Below are positions 11,891 to 28,401 of a DNA stretch of 64,000 nucleotides, piece by piece. The stretch is from Isoperla grammatica (taxonomy: Eukaryota; Arthropoda; Insecta; Plecoptera; Perlodidae): assembly GCA_945910005.1 (NCBI GenBank), contig OX246747.1:37861530-37925529 (forward strand). Direction: 5' to 3'. Numbering within the stretch: the stretch's first letter is position 1; each line of letters opens with the position of its first letter. The notes beneath the pieces are model-generated. The model saw only the letters and a program-made list of their open reading frames with translations, was not told the DNA's origin and ran no database searches. A program made the position numbers and the translations under genes.

Positions 11891-12268
11891 CTTGCCAGAA
11901 GCCTATATGTGAAGTGTTGATATTTGGGTCGTCTAATCTTTGCTCACACTCGTTGACTGTTACCGAGACGGTAGCGTAACTGCGTCTCGTTCCGTCCGTT
12001 CTATTTCCAGCGCCACCTCTATATTATGCACGCGCGCTCAACGTTGAATGCTCACGGCTGCCTTGATTAACGTCGCCGGCTCTCGACGTAAAACAGACAG
12101 ACACGTGAAACTCGACAATTAAGGGCGGCTGTGACGCGAATCCACTGTGGATAGAGCAGAGAAGGCTGTGGGGAATTCCCACGTGGTTTCACTTACGAAG
12201 GCGGTGTTGATGGCTGCCGTAATGTAGCTGTATGGTTTTGGGCGTGTTGACCGTGTGTGTGTTTTTAT

Positions 12269-12514
12269 GGGGAGGCGTAACAAGTGCACAGAGAGCGTTG
12301 CGAGCGATCCGGCCAACGGTCACTGAATATTGGATACACACAACTTTCAACAATAAGAATTTTTAAGTCTTTGCAAAACTATTTGACTTCTTTGGAATCT
12401 TTGGATAATTTTGCACTGCCTCCTAGATGGGGTTTCGGTGACTTCTAGCAGGCGGAGCTCAGTGGCCGGAACGCTCGCAGCGCTGTAGTGTAGTCGTTTG
12501 TTGTACGCCTCCCC
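12269..12514. mobile_element. Family G MITE, copy 1
   Basis: 246 bp with ends ggggaggcgtaacaa and 'ttgtacgcctcccc'. Asymmetric interior with 'gagagcgttgcgagcgatcc' near one end and 'gaacgctcgcagcgctg' near the other. Closely matches 28163-28401. Confidence 0.8.
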
Positions 12515-12674
12515 ATAAATAATGTAACTGTTTATCTATGGGAAAATGTATGACTGAAAAATGGCGCTGTCAGCAATCATACCCAATTTACATATTATGA
12601 TAGCTAATCCAACTTCTACTCTAAATCATATCTTCCTAATACATTAGATATTCATTTTTATTGAATACATTATT

Positions 12675-12929
12675 GGGAGCCGTACAACAAACGACTACAC
12701 TGCAGCGCTGCGAGCGTTCCGGCCACTGATCTCTGCCTGCTAGAAGTCACCGAAAACCCCTCTAGAAGACAGTGCACTAATTATTATTTGGAAAATATCC
12801 ATCGATTCCAAAGAAGTCAAGTAGTTTTTCCAATGCTTTGGAAATTCGCGTTGTTAAAAGTTGTGTGTATCCAATATTATAATATGTTTGGCCGGATTGC
12901 TCGCAACGCTCTCTGTGTACTTTTTAAGC
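12675..12929. mobile_element. Family G MITE, copy 2, inverted and decayed
   Basis: Same element as 12269-12514 on the opposite strand 160 bp away. One end is gggagccgtacaacaaacga; the other has lost the terminal repeat ('ctctctgtgtactttttaag'). The pair could form a ~250-bp stem in RNA. Confidence 0.7.
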
Positions 12930-13787
12930 AACAGTTAAGTTAATCCAAAGAGCTTACAAACAAAAAGCAAAGCAGTGAAACGTCAACCAATGGGTGTTAA
13001 GAACGAACGCGATGCATAATTCATCTGTCAGTTCATCTTGACGTTGGATGGCAACCGCGTCTAAAAGGTTTCAGCCAACAGGAATGTTGGGGTAAATTTA
13101 TGTATTTGGGTTAAGGGATTAATGTACCGTGAGGGTTTGGGGGGGGGGGGGGGGGAGGTGTAGTAATAGTCGTTACCTGTTGGATAACATTGGAGCGTGT
13201 CTATGTGAACGTAGAGTTCTTTGAAATGTGTTAAAATTTAAATGAGGGTATGTGGTGTTTAACGTTTCTTAAGTTTTGTTATAAAATTTTTAATAAAAAA
13301 AAGGCACGGCGAAAATGAAATGCTTTTTTTGAGAAATAGGCGTACTTTAATTTAAGTATGGGTTTTATATTTTGTTACGTGAGTTGCTCAGTAAAAAAAT
13401 CAAACACATTTCATTGAGTTATCGTCTTTATTTATCAACTTAAAGTTAACAATAGTATACTCAGCAACTAGCTTTGTAATTAAGGTATTGTAATATTTGC
13501 TCTACTTGTACACAATATTGCAACGAGGAACTTAATTAATCTTGATTGTTGGATTTCCTTTAGGTACAATGGTGATATTCAAAACGAATATCTTGAAAAA
13601 TCTGTTAATTTACTCATTTTTCATTTGTGAATTGAGTGTTAGTTTATTTCGTGCATTTCCTTTATTTTCGGTATTCATTATTTGTTTACTGTTTATTGGC
13701 ATATAAGTTACAATGCCTTCCGTGGTGAATATCACGATTAAAATATAATTAATACTGTTCGAATCTAACACGTTATTTATTAGTATC
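12930..13787. other. No gene seen; one poly-G tract
   Basis: G-run at 13139-13155. No coding signal or known element. Confidence 0.4.
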
Positions 13788-13942
13788 CTGGGCCCAGATT
13801 CTAAATGGGTCGCGATAAGTTTATCACCGGTTTGATTCGTTACAAGAAGGCGATGAGCCAATCAACGCCTCGTCTTCAGTAACGACCAAAACCGGTGATA
13901 GACTTATCGTCGCCCATTCAGAGTCGCCCTTCTGGTGCCCAG
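13788..13942. mobile_element. Family R foldback MITE, copy 1
   Basis: Arms: 'ctgggcccagattctaaatg', then 'gataagtttatcaccggttt', mirrored by 'aaaccggtgatagacttatc' and a 'cattcagagtcgccc' end. The centre 'aaggcgatgagccaatca' is shared with 27760-27912. Confidence 0.7.
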
Positions 13943-14112
13943 ATAAGTGAGAGGATCCCATGTTGAGTGTTGTGAGAGTGAGTTAAGAGTGGTGTTCAAT
14001 GTTTTCCGCCCCGAGTGTACCTGCCGACGTCATCGCCTGTTTGGCGCCGCGACGCCCGCTCGGCCCCGGCGCTGGGGGATCGAATCACACCCCTTGACGG
14101 GGCGAGCCTCCC

Positions 14113-17968
<3,856 letters not shown>

Positions 17969-18010
17969 TGCCCCGAGAAAATACCTCGCACTTAGCACAT
18001 TACAGATTTA

Positions 18011-18148
18011 GGCCCGGTTTTTCCATCAGTCATTAACGGGGCCGTTAGTTGACGGTCCGTTATCTGCAAAGGGTTTGTTTGGTTACAGATTACGAACCGT
18101 CAGATAACGGTCTCGTTAACGACCCGTTAACCGATTGAAATAAGGGCC
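18011..18148. mobile_element. Family Q MITE
   Basis: Ends ggcccggtttttccatc and the mirror 'gattgaaataagggcc', with inner 'gttatctg' and 'gttaac' repeats. Flanked by TA on both sides, so a TA or TTA target duplication is possible. 138 bp, single copy in the window. Confidence 0.65.
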
Positions 18149-18234
18149 TAGCTCGAGTATAGCCGGATTAGTTTTTAAATACTACTCGAAACCTTACAAT
18201 TCTGTTAGATTATCATTATTTTGTTGTTGTATGT

Positions 18235-18380
18235 ATGACAGTAACACAAACAATGTCCCAATAACTACTTATTCATCAAATAGCCTGTTTTCTCCATGGA
18301 ATCAGCCAACCACTAATTAAAACCTTTCAAATCCTCCAAATAGCTTATTTGCTTTACAGATAACTTTCCTATTTGTTTAT
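18235..18380. mobile_element. Family Y MITE, copy 2
   Basis: Shares 'aatgtccc.ataactacttat' and 'ctccaaatagctt' with 9543-9703. Ends are decayed. Confidence 0.55.
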
Positions 18381-18544
18381 GGTAATACTCCGTTACGCCG
18401 GCGTTTGAACATGAGAACCCGGCATTAAAGATTCCAAGGAGCTCTAAATCCCCTGGCAGGCTTTTACTTAAAAAGTAACTTTTAGAAATACTCCTTCTCA
18501 ACACTGGTAATCCATACAATTCTATTTTTCGTTATACGATTAAT

Positions 18545-18577
18545 ATTACCCCCCTCCCCCTCCCCCCCCCCCCCCCA
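18545..18577. repeat. Poly-C tract
   Basis: A C-rich run with a few T interruptions and a final C16 segment. A short CTT microsatellite lies at 18671-18695. Confidence 0.75.
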
Positions 18578-18954
18578 CTACCCCCTCTATAAGACCTACA
18601 CGCGAGCACGCGAACCTATAGTTAGCTCTTTGTCAAAGACCCATAAGTCGTTATCTTCATCCAGCACCTTCACCTTCTTCTTCTTCTTCTTGGTCCCGAC
18701 TGTTATTGATTCCGAGGGCATCTGCGGAAACGCTGATAACTCTCCGGAGAGTTTTTATTAAATTGTCAACCGTGCGTCAGCCGTGTGAGGTATTTAGCTG
18801 TGACTCACTTTGTGGAGAGCATTGCTGACACTGTGAGATTATGTGTCGACAAACCCTCGATGTATGTGGGTTAAGATTTGTTTTAAAACGCTTTAATATT
18901 GTCGAAAAATAAACCGAAACGTGGCGTTTGCCCTAGAGAATTAATTGGTCCGTT

Positions 18955-19096
18955 TCATTCATAGTTGTCCTCTACCCCTAGGGACGCCCGTTGTTGCCAG
19001 AAACAATTTCCTGCATTTTATTTCCGATAGAGACAATACATCCTTAGCAACACTAGGGGCGCCCTGCCCCTAGGAGTAGGGATCGACTATCAATTT
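18955..19096. mobile_element. Family D MITE, copy 2
   Basis: Ends 'attcatagttgtcctctacc' and 'gggatcgactatcaatt', inner 'cctagggacgcccgttgttg' box mirrored by 'caacactaggggcgccctg'. Confidence 0.7.
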
Positions 19097-19099
19097 TTT

Positions 19100-19796
19100 T
19101 GATTGTTTATTTGTTCCAATCAATATTTCTGTTTTTTTTTTTCAAAATAAATTGTTGTAACTTTTGTAATGTGTTTTGGGCAACACATCTTTCAGAATTA
19201 AATAGGAACATTTTAGAAAAACGTAGATATTTCTTGGAAAAGAGAGCGGTTTATGGGAAAGAGCAGTAAATTCTTTAGGATTATATAGTTAAGTGCTCTT
19301 TCATGTGGTTGTGTTGTGTTGTGAAATAAATACAAATTTTCCAATGCTTCAACTATCTTTGTTGGAATTGTTTGAAGTTTATAAGTATAACAAGAATTAC
19401 ATCAATTTGGATATTTTGATTTGTGGCTACCATAATGATAAGAATTAATTTAAATTATTTAACTATCATGTGATTTTAATACCAGCACTTATCATTTTAT
19501 TACAATGTAACATATTTTATGTATTCCCTACTAGCTGCGTGTAATTATGTCAGAAACCATAATATGCAGCACTCAGTCTCATAATGGTCTACTTGTCTCT
19601 TTTATTCCTCCACATTACCCTCAATTACCTTCATTAAAATTCCTTCATGCTATAATAAAATCGCTACTAGACATCCCTTAACTTTTCATTAAACTTTCAC
19701 ATAACTCTCTTTTTACCCATTACAGTTTATGACCGCGTTCCAGTTTGTGAATATCTTCAGAGATTACCACAAAATATGTTGTTGCAATGTCATTTG
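19100..19796. other. No gene seen
   Basis: AT-rich, without recognised elements. Confidence 0.4.
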
Positions 19797-20190
19797 TTTT
19801 CTATATGGGAAATAACATGTGCATGAAACTGTTACCTGGCAACAATCTCATGCAAGTTAGAAACAGAGATAAATCCTTTCTTGTCTTAGGAATAAGTAAA
19901 CGGTGACTTCTATGCCGTCCTAGCAACGAAGCGCTCAATAAATTCAAAGTTGTTCTGAATTGGCCTTGTTGATTCTGGCATTTGTCCGCAGGTGTTCGCA
20001 CTGTCCAATTACTGATTCATATGTTTCGTATTTGAAATATCGATCTTTGATTGGTTATCGCTCACTCGTCGATGGTGTTCGAAGCCTACAGGGTCGGTAT
20101 AGTCACTTTAAATTAAAGTCCCCCACTGAAAATCAGTTTAGTTACTGAGTGGGTGGACTCTAAATGTGAATTTATTTATTTATTTATTTA
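19797..20190 (+). mobile_element. Family D fragment followed by SINE family E with ATTT tail
   Basis: 19797-19853 matches the internal part of a family D MITE ('tctatatgggaaata'). From about 19875 comes the SINE body ('taagtaaacggtgact', 'tagcaacgaagc', 'ttctggcatttgtccgcagg', 'tatcgctcactcgtcgatgg'), ending 'ctaaatgtgaatttatttat' in an ATTT tail. The tRNA-like head is missing. A piece of family D (20188-20236) abuts the tail, so this SINE may have inserted into a family D copy. Confidence 0.7.
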
Positions 20191-20239
20191 GCAACAACGG
20201 GCGCCCCTAGGAGTATAGGGGACGACTATAAATTGCAGT

Positions 20240-21302
20240 CTTAGTAGATACTTGGCTGTAATGATAAAAGGAGGAAACATATTCCTGGATTTGAACAGTC
20301 GCCCCCCCCCCCCCCCTTCTAGAGTGTTACCACAATTTGTGGCGAACACTGGCAAAGTCAACAATAGCATTTAATGTTGACACAACGTATGAATGGATAG
20401 ATTTGCTACATTATTATAGCCATATAGACACTAAATGACATCAACTTTGAGCTCCCCTCATATATTAACTCAATTATTATCTATATAAAAAACACTCTCG
20501 TTTACTGGCAAATTGGTAATAAAAACACTGTTGGCGTGACGTGATGTTGAACAACATTGAGAAAATTTTAACTGTGTAAGTCCTACAGTGTTTTTATTTC
20601 AATTATTATCAGTATAGCTCTTTGAAAAACTACTTCATTTTCTAACAGTGTGGATCCATCCTTCTGCCGACTTTCTCCCTCAGTATCCCCCCCTCCCCCC
20701 TCCCCTCACCCCCTCTACCAGAGTGATTCGATGTCGATACAAAGTATCGTATGTACGGACCAGGCTTCCACTCCTCCCTTCCTCATTATCATTCAACAAT
20801 CATCACTCATCAGGCTAAAGAGGGTATTGTGCCCTACACTGCATGGTGGCGTTAATTACAATAAAGTATGTATGGAAAGCTTTGCTACATTGTTATTATG
20901 ATACACTACACTTAGTGACATTCCCATATGTGGCCTTGTTTGCGGTGTCACTCCGGGACTAGCTTGACGTGTAATTTCACGCGACCGTGGGTACATAGAA
21001 ACAGTTTGCAAACATTAAAACATACATCATTAAAAGTTTTATGAGCTTTTATTTACGACAAAACTAGGATTATCTAGGTTTAAAATGAAATAATTGGAAT
21101 GTTCACATTATGAGAACTATGTCTGGGTCATCATCCCTCCCCTGCACCACCTCTTTATATTGTCATTCATTTTCAATGATTATAAGTATAGATAGATAAG
21201 CTCCGGTAACACTGACAACTTTTGGGCAGAATGTTTGTTGATATGGTCTTGCTTGCGTATCAACGCGTCACACAGAGCGTTTCCCTAGTGGCGTCTCAAA
21301 TA
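20240..21302. other. No gene seen; poly-C tract
   Basis: C run at about 20303-20316 and a C-rich stretch at 20688-20712. Nothing coding recognised. Confidence 0.4.
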
Positions 21303-21840
21303 AGAAATAGATAGCGCTGCTGAGCAACCTCCTTATCCGCGCCATTGATGATTTATTTATTGATTTATGAATTAATCCCACACAGCATTTAATGCCATTT
21401 AACAGTGACCAGTACAACAACGGATGATTAACAACGATGCATGATGATTAGGAAGGGAGGAAGGGAAACCCGGTACTGGAACGTAGCCTACTCCTGTCGA
21501 AAAGTACCAAAAGGACCATCGGCTTTACTTCCCATCCGAAAGGACGGTGTAACTATGACCAGTCATATAGGTTCCTCCACTAACCTGGACTGCCGAGCAG
21601 TTGACGAGAAAAACGAAGCTGTTACACAAGCTTTCGACCCTCCAATCTGCTCTAACTATAGGTATCTAGTGTTTCAGAGGAGAGTGGTCACCCATACACC
21701 TCCTGACCTAGCCCGAGGTTGCTTAACCACAACAATAAAACAACAATTGATAGCTGTACTCCTCCTCTTACTTGTTTATTTTCTTGCCACCAGAATGCAT
21801 CTATAGTCTATTTTAAGTGGCCAATAAAGTCTAGAAATAA
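21303..21840. mobile_element. Family X repeat with a 370-bp insertion
   Basis: Both ends match 2268-2440. The extra segment (about 21350-21720) has a 'ggaagggaaacccggtactg' start and a 'cttcccatccgaaaggacgg' box that resemble a retroposon-derived sequence, but I cannot name the family. Confidence 0.55.
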
Positions 21841-22089
21841 AGACGTAGATTCAATCTACCGCCTTATAATCGAGTGCAAAGGCGTACATGACCTTGAGGG
21901 GGGGCGACAACAAGTGTCAAGGTCAAGTGCGTAGCTGGGTTGGGTCGCCGTTTCACCCGGCTATTGATCAGGAGCCCAGCACAGCGGTAGAGGGCACCGG
22001 GTGACGTCAGAATTGCCCATTCGTCGTCGTTCTGGTTTCCAACAATGCAGACAACCTTAATGATTGTATTATTTGAAATTTCTTAAGCT

Positions 22090-22355
22090 GGAATTCATAG
22101 TCGTCACCTACCCCTAAGGACGCCCGGTTTTGCTAAGAATCTGTTTTCTATATGGGAAATAATGTGCATGGTACTGTTAACCGGCAGCAACGGGCGCCCC
22201 TAGGGGTAGGTTGGAATTCATAATCGGCCCCTACACCTAGGGGCGCCCATTGTTACCAAGGTAACAGTTGTTTGCATGTTATTTCTCATCAACGAAACAA
22301 ATCCATAGCAACAATGGGTGCCCCTAGGCGTAGGGGCCGACTATGAATTCCAACC
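22090..22355. mobile_element. Two family D MITEs in tandem
   Basis: 22090-22210 is a copy lacking its right end. 22211-22355 is complete, with ends ttggaattcataatcggccc and 'ggccgactatgaattccaa' and inner 'ctaggggcgcccattgttac' mirrored by 'acaatgggtgcccctagg'. It fits an insertion of the second into the end of the first. Confidence 0.8.
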
Positions 22356-22459
22356 TGAATATACGAACCTTAGTTCATATTATTAATCACTTCATAAGTA
22401 TAATATGTTCTTTCGACTTACCTAACACTTTTGAATTTGCGCGGGTTTAATAGTCGGGA

Positions 22460-22477
22460 CCCCCCCCCCCCCCCCCC
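22460..22477. repeat. Poly-C tract (C18)
   Basis: Uninterrupted C18. The rest of 22356-22940 shows no gene. Confidence 0.85.
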
Positions 22478-22940
22478 TTAAGCCCGGTATTCTGCCCGGG
22501 ACGAAAACCGTTAAACAAACTGAAACAAAAAAGAACCCGGCGAGCGTAAAATTACTAACCCAAGTCTGTCTGATTCCAAACTAGAATTAATTTAAACCCG
22601 AGTTAAATTTTATCCCTTTAGATTTCTTTTCTTTCCTACCCAGCTTCTCTCTTCTCGTTCAGGGCACCGCGAAATGTTTGCATACAGATAGAAAAACTCG
22701 CCCGCGACGGAAAAGTTTTCTTTTTATCGCTATAAATTGTGAGGGGTGATTGTCTTGGTGGTGGAAAAGTTAGTCTTGTATTATCTGTGTAAGATTCTAT
22801 TTTATAACCAACCATGGTACAAACAAGAATTTCAGTTACTTTTAGAAGATATTTTATTATAGCCTACAACGGTGGAGTTGATGTAGTGATAGCGCATGAT
22901 GCTTTGGTTCGGGACGCTTATAAGCTCGAGAATCTGTTAA

Positions 22941-23295
22941 GGGTGTATTCACGTATTTTGCTCATGGTGGCCACATTGGAGGCCACAATGGCATGTGATT
23001 GGTATAGTTCATTGTTACTATGTTTCAGATGGCGTTTGATGCAAATTCAACTGTTCTCTAACTTTGGTTTGCTATTATCACTTAAAATCAACATAAACCT
23101 ACTCTTTTAATCGTTCACAAAGGCATACAATAATCATTTTCGTATACACTTTATCGGGGGATATACGTGTTTAAACTTGTCATATTTCCCCGTATAAACA
23201 ATATTATTCGTTTTCTATTGACAGCTAAATGAAACTTGAAATAGTACTATAGGTGGCCTCCAATATGGCCGATGTGACGTCACGTGAATACTCCC
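22941..23295. mobile_element. CRE-ended MITE, 355 bp
   Basis: Left end 'gggtgtattcacg' plus 'ggtggccacattggaggcc', right end the mirror 'ggtggcctccaatatggccg' plus 'tgacgtcacgtgaatactcc'. The gggagtattcacgtgacgtc terminus is shared with several other elements (28739, 29989, 30905). Confidence 0.6.
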
Positions 23296-23841
23296 TATAT
23301 AATAGAGTGACATCAACAACAACAACTAAAACAACATAACCATCTTTGCAAATCTGAATTTTCGATGTGAATTGATCTAACGTTAACAATTAACTTCCAA
23401 CACCGCATTATAACAAAACAGAGCATGGATAAATTATTTTTCTCCGATTAAAAAAGTCGTGCTATAGAGCGTCTGTTATTATGATGAGGAACAACTTTCG
23501 TGACAATGATGACTGTTTGCGTTTTCTTCCCTTAACAAGACTGCAGTGTCGGTCGACGTAAAATGAACTGTACACATTTGAAGACATCGTTTTACAACAA
23601 ATAATACACGTGTATACATTAAAACTAGGACAGAAACAATGACCACGCGTTCATTAACAAAACAAAAATGTAAATTTTCGAGAGCTCCGCTTTCTTCCTC
23701 AGACAGTGTTATCGCGTCTGAGGAAGAGAGTAGACCTCTCGAAAAATTATACGCACTTTGATGAGTGTGTTTTTTTAAGACATTGATTATTGGGTCCTCT
23801 GCTTGTGTGCTCATTAGCTTCGAGTTGTATACACGAAACCA

Positions 23842-24017
23842 TAATGCCGACATTACACGACTCAATACTTTCGTCGAACTCATTGAATTCAAGAACAAAA
23901 GCGAATCAAAAACAGTTTGTTAAAAAACTGCAACAATGAAGCTCTATTAATTGATGCTTTTTTGTCCTTGAATTCAATAAGTTTGACGAGAGTATTGAAC
24001 CGTGTAATGTGGGTATA
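23842..24017. mobile_element. Family C MITE, well preserved
   Basis: Ends 'taatgccgacattacacg' and 'cgtgtaatgtgggtata', inner arms 'aactcattgaattcaagaac' and 'cttgaattcaataagtttga'. About 176 bp. Confidence 0.75.
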
Positions 24018-24570
24018 AGTCTCGGGAGACACCCGCCTACGCCACTGCAGCCTAGCTACGACGGTACGCCACTGTGCACAAGACAACAAACCACGTGTGT
24101 GAGTGTGTGTGTGGCCCCTATTAACCGCGGCTTCGTTGCATCATTACACGTCGATTGTTATGTAGTGCGGGCAGCGAGCATCCAGGCGCATAGTACGACC
24201 GGCCAATCAAATAGCGAGACAGTACTTTGAACACAATACCCGCAGGTCTCGAATCAGTAGCATTGTGCGATGATGCAATGGCAAATGAATGCTGCACACG
24301 GTCGTTAACAAGGGAAATCGGATATCCCGACACAATGCACGGCAATTAAAAAGTTTTATGTTTTTTGTGCTCTTTTTAGCTGCGTTTTTTTCGTTCCTTT
24401 CCGATTTCTGGTTTTTAATTATCTCTTTTGTTCTGCGAGTACCCTGCGTGGTACATATACTAAATGTTACCCTGTAATACTTATTTCACAATAAAGGGCT
24501 TTGCTCCGGCTGCATCTCTCGCCCCGAGTCTAAAAGACTGTACCCCCCCCCCCTACCACCGAGGCTCGAT

Positions 24571-24712
24571 ATATAAGCCGTCGCGTGGTGGGGCTCGGGA
24601 CAGTCTGGATTCGGCAAGCGAGGGGTGCAGCCACAACAACAACTTGTTGTGGCTGCACCCCTCGCTATCCGAATCCAGACTGTCCCGAGCCCCACCACGC
24701 GACGGCTTATAT
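24571..24712. mobile_element. Near-perfect palindrome, arms about 70 bp
   Basis: atataagccgtcgcgtggtg and 'ggggctcgggacagtctgga' mirrored exactly at the right end, with a few mismatches near 'ggcaagcgagg'. Loop of a few bases around 24641. Single copy in the window; a foldback transposon is the simplest reading. Confidence 0.75.
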
Positions 24713-24869
24713 GTACGTTCGCTACTTCCGATTTTTTGTTTTTTTTATTCCACCACACGTTTTTTAATTGTAGGTTATATTTTTCTCGGTTTCAAACATT
24801 TTTTATTGATGTTAATTTGCTTTGAATCTGGATTTTTCGTTTTGTTATATCGTTTCTAGATTTTATCGT

Positions 24870-24960
24870 TGAAGGGAGTATTTACGTGACGTTACAACGG
24901 TCTTAATGGAGGGGAAAATGTGTTGACATTTTTTTGTCTCTCAATAGAAGACGAAAATGC
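24870..24960. mobile_element. CRE-ended MITE fragment
   Basis: 'gggagtatttacgtgacgtt' then 'gacatttttttgtctctcaa' and 'tagaagacgaaaatgctga', homologous to 4791-4880 in the same order. Confidence 0.5.
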
Positions 24961-26440
24961 TGACTGCGAAATACATATATGAGTTGTAACATGTATACGA
25001 AACATGTTTAAAAAAGTTGTCGGAACTGTGCTTTTGGAAAATGGGTTTTATTCCGTTGACGAGTACTTCATATGTTACAAGGGTACAGAGGGTAGTTAAA
25101 TTGACAAAGTGTAGTGATGTAGGAACGAACGTGTACTTATGGTAAAGTGTATGCACTTTTTTAAATATAATTATAATTTGACGTGGTCTACACAATTTGT
25201 ACAAATTTGTAATGGAAACTAAATAATTGAATGAATATCTCCCAATAAAGACAATCATTTTTTTTATTCTTGCCATTGCATTTTCTCAACGAACTGTTGC
25301 TCGAATGTAAACACAGATTCTGTTTGGTGAGAAATATAGATAGACACTACACACATTATTACGTGAATACAACCTTTACCATACGATTAATTTCACTAAT
25401 CGCAGATATCGATTAACTAAATTACTAAAAATTTGAGACGAGTCTGTACTGAAATAAAAACAACAACATAATACTCTATTAAAATAAAAAACTTCCAGTA
25501 TTTCCTCATTTCCTGGAATAAATAAAATGTAATCGTTTTATGATGGTCCATTTTGTTTTTATTACGTTCAAATGCTTTTTCCGGATGAGATATTTTCACC
25601 GGAACAAAAACCTACGCGAATCACATGCTCACTTTTTTATTTGCTGTCACATTTGATATTTTCATCGTTTTTTATGGATACAAATATGAGTTTAATTTGT
25701 ACCATGCATAATCATTCTCTGTAGGGTTGGCAGAGGGATGTGGGGGTAGGGAAAGTAGGTCATTTTAAACAGAGAGTTAGTCACATTATTAAATCCTTGC
25801 AAAGTGACGGTTTTTAAAGCATATCTACATAAATAAATTAAATACAAATTCAGTAAAGATCAATGTATTTGTGGTTGCAACGTATCTTTCCAATTTTATA
25901 ACAAAATCTAATAAACGTAATAATTTATTGTAAAAAAGAAATATTCATGAGAAAGAGCGCTAAATTCTTTAGTAGATGACATTTCGTATTTAACTTTTAG
26001 ACAATTTAAAGCAACTTTGACATACAAAAATCTAGGGTTCCGCAGGGTAACTGGACATACAACCGCCCTTAACCCATGCATGTATTAAATAAATGTAAAT
26101 CTGGGTGGTGGAAGGCCATCTTTATACCCGTCGTAGAGAAACGCGCCGCATAAAAAGTTTGCGAACGGGGCCAGCTGACTGGTACGTGCGCAGTTTGATC
26201 AAGAAGTTACGGACGGGTTTTATAGGAATATTTTCATAGCCACTCCGCTTTGGGGCGAGTGAAATACTTTGGCCAGATATCTGCACAGACATTCACGACA
26301 GTTTTATGGAGGGTTCGTACTCGGGTTGACTTCTCCGTTCGATTTATTAGCGACTATTTATCACCGTCTCCTAGTGTTCAAAGGACAGATTAAAAATATA
26401 TGGATTTTTGTTTTTGTATTTGAAAATGGTAAATTGATCC
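24961..26440. other. No gene seen
   Basis: AT-rich, with no convincing coding or repeat signal. Confidence 0.4.
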
Positions 26441-26444
26441 CGGG

Positions 26445-26630
26445 GTAAAATTTGGCCTAGAGCACTCTGCTAGTCGTAAGAGGCGACGAAATGGGATCTT
26501 CCACTTTTCCATTCATCCCTTTAACTTCTTCGAATATTAGTTACATTGTACTACCCGTATTTCGATCATCCCCCGACGTCATATGACATAGTTGTCGAGT
26601 ACGTCGTTAAACACCAAATTAAATTTAAAA
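26445..26630 (-). mobile_element. Two dispersed retroposon fragments
   Basis: 26445-26515 has 'gtcgtaagaggcgacgaaat', a stretch found inverted at 44930 and 49540. 26570-26625 has 'gttgtcgagtacgtcgttaa', also at 41185, 49415 and 55970. Both look like pieces of a common non-LTR retroposon 3' region. Confidence 0.45.
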
Positions 26631-27374
26631 AAACAGATACAATCTACGATTTCCAACAGGACAAACTTATAAAACACAAGGTTGTAAAACAATTTATCAA
26701 CTATTTTACTTTTATTAATGGTAACAATAATTATATCTTCCCTTATACTTTGTTGATGTAAATGCACAGTCGATAGAATGTGTACTTGGTGCTACATAAT
26801 ATCAAGAAATCGATACTTAACGTAGCATGTAATCTAGTATGTATACTTAACTGGTTTAAGTGCTTTTTTCATATATCCAATCTGTACCTGGCCTAGCATA
26901 GATTTCCTTGCTCGCCAGTGCATAAGTTCCTTCAATATATATTCACACTCGTATTTCGCGTCCAACTCCCAGAAGGCCTTGCACACTCGACTCATTTCAG
27001 TGCTTTGGAAACTCTCCCTCTCTCTATGCAGAACTCATTTCAATGCTTTCTAAACTCTCTGGAACCCAGAAGACTCGTAAAGCTGTTATACATATATATA
27101 TGTATAAAAAAAAAAAAAAACTCGCGCGATTTTTATGTTTCTCCAGCGGTGATAATTTAAAACGATAAAACGTCCGGGTTTGGGTAATATCGCTGCAGTA
27201 GTGGGAGGGATACGTGAGTCAGACGTTTGAGCGGGGAGTTGTCCGGCCTTCGGTGATTACAACAGATGGATGTGATGGGTACTGCGCGGACGGTAAACAT
27301 TAGTCTTGAATATAATTATAATATATAATATCGCTACTATTCTTGATAAAAGAATAATACAAACTTTAACTTTC
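26631..27374. other. No gene seen
   Basis: Short poly-A run near 27107. No coding signal or recognised element. Confidence 0.4.
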
Positions 27375-27680
27375 TTAGGAGTCAGTAAACGGTGACTTTG
27401 GAGCCGTCCTAGCAACAAAGCCCTCGATAAATTCAAAGTTGTTCTGAATCGGCCTTGTTGATTCTGGCATTTGTCCGCAGGTTTTCGCACTGTCCAATCA
27501 CTGATTCAGATGTTTCGTAATTTAAATATCGATCTTTGATTGGTTATCGCTCACTCGTCGATGGTGTTCGGAGCCTACAGGGTTGGTTTAGTCACTTTAA
27601 ATTAAAGTCCCCCACTGAAAATCAGTTTCATTACTGAGTATGTAGACTCTAAGTGTGAATTTATTTATTTCTTTATTTGT
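27375..27680 (+). mobile_element. SINE family E with TTTA-type tail
   Basis: Body in the same order as 19875-20190: 'gtcagtaaacggtgact', 'gattctggcatttgtccgca', 'gctcactcgtcgatggtgtt', 'tttaaattaaagtcccccac', then 'gtgaatttatttatttcttt'. The head is missing. Confidence 0.7.
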
Positions 27681-27759
27681 AGTTATTTAGTGAACTGGTG
27701 GAACACATTAATTTCTTATTTGATTTATGAGTGTAGTATATCAGTGTTTGGAGACCTGC

Positions 27760-27912
27760 ACCCTGATTCTGAATGGGTGATGATACGTTAATCACCGGTT
27801 TCAGTTGTTAGAAGAAGGCGATGAGCCAATCACCGCCTCGCACTCGCCTTCAGTAACGAAACGACAAAAACCGCTGTTAAATTTATCGTCGCCCGTACAG
27901 AATTGTCCTACA
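27760..27912. mobile_element. Family R foldback MITE, copy 2
   Basis: 'gattctgaatgggtgatgat' and 'taatcaccggttt' mirrored, less perfectly, by 'aaaaaccgctgttaaattta' and 'cgtcgcccgtacagaattg'. Confidence 0.65.
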
Positions 27913-28162
27913 GATTCGATTCCTCGGGGAGAACTTCTTTATTGACTCTGGTATTTGCATTTATGAGGTTGTTTAATTTTCTTCTACGTTCACATTTTTC
28001 ACACCTATTTCTAAACCACATCAGTCTGCACCTCAAGTTAGATATTGAGGTACTCTTACGAATCGTATGATTGAGAGAATGATATAATATGGATTCACTA
28101 GATTATTAATTAAACCTCTAAGTATAGTAGACTGCCACAACTTGAAGGTTTTGTCATCATCA

Positions 28163-28401
28163 GGGGAGGCGTAACAAGTGCACAGAGAGCGTTGCGAGCG
28201 ATCCGGCCAACAGTCACTGAATATTGGATACACACAACCTTCAACAATACGAATTTCTAAGTCTTTGAAAATACTACTTGACTTCTCTGGATAAGTAGTG
28301 CACTGGCTTCTAGAGAGGTTTTCGGTGACTTCTAGCAGGCAGAGCTCAGTGGCCGGAACGCTCGCAGCGCTGCAGTGTAGTCGTTTGTTGTACGCCTCCC
28401 C
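28163..28401. mobile_element. Family G MITE, copy 3
   Basis: 239 bp, ends ggggaggcgtaacaag and 'gttgtacgcctcccc'. Interior nearly identical to 12269-12514. Confidence 0.8.

Noticed and set aside
21441..21806. 121-codon open frame
   Set aside because: Falls across the insertion in a family X repeat; the sequence looks retroposon-derived and non-coding.
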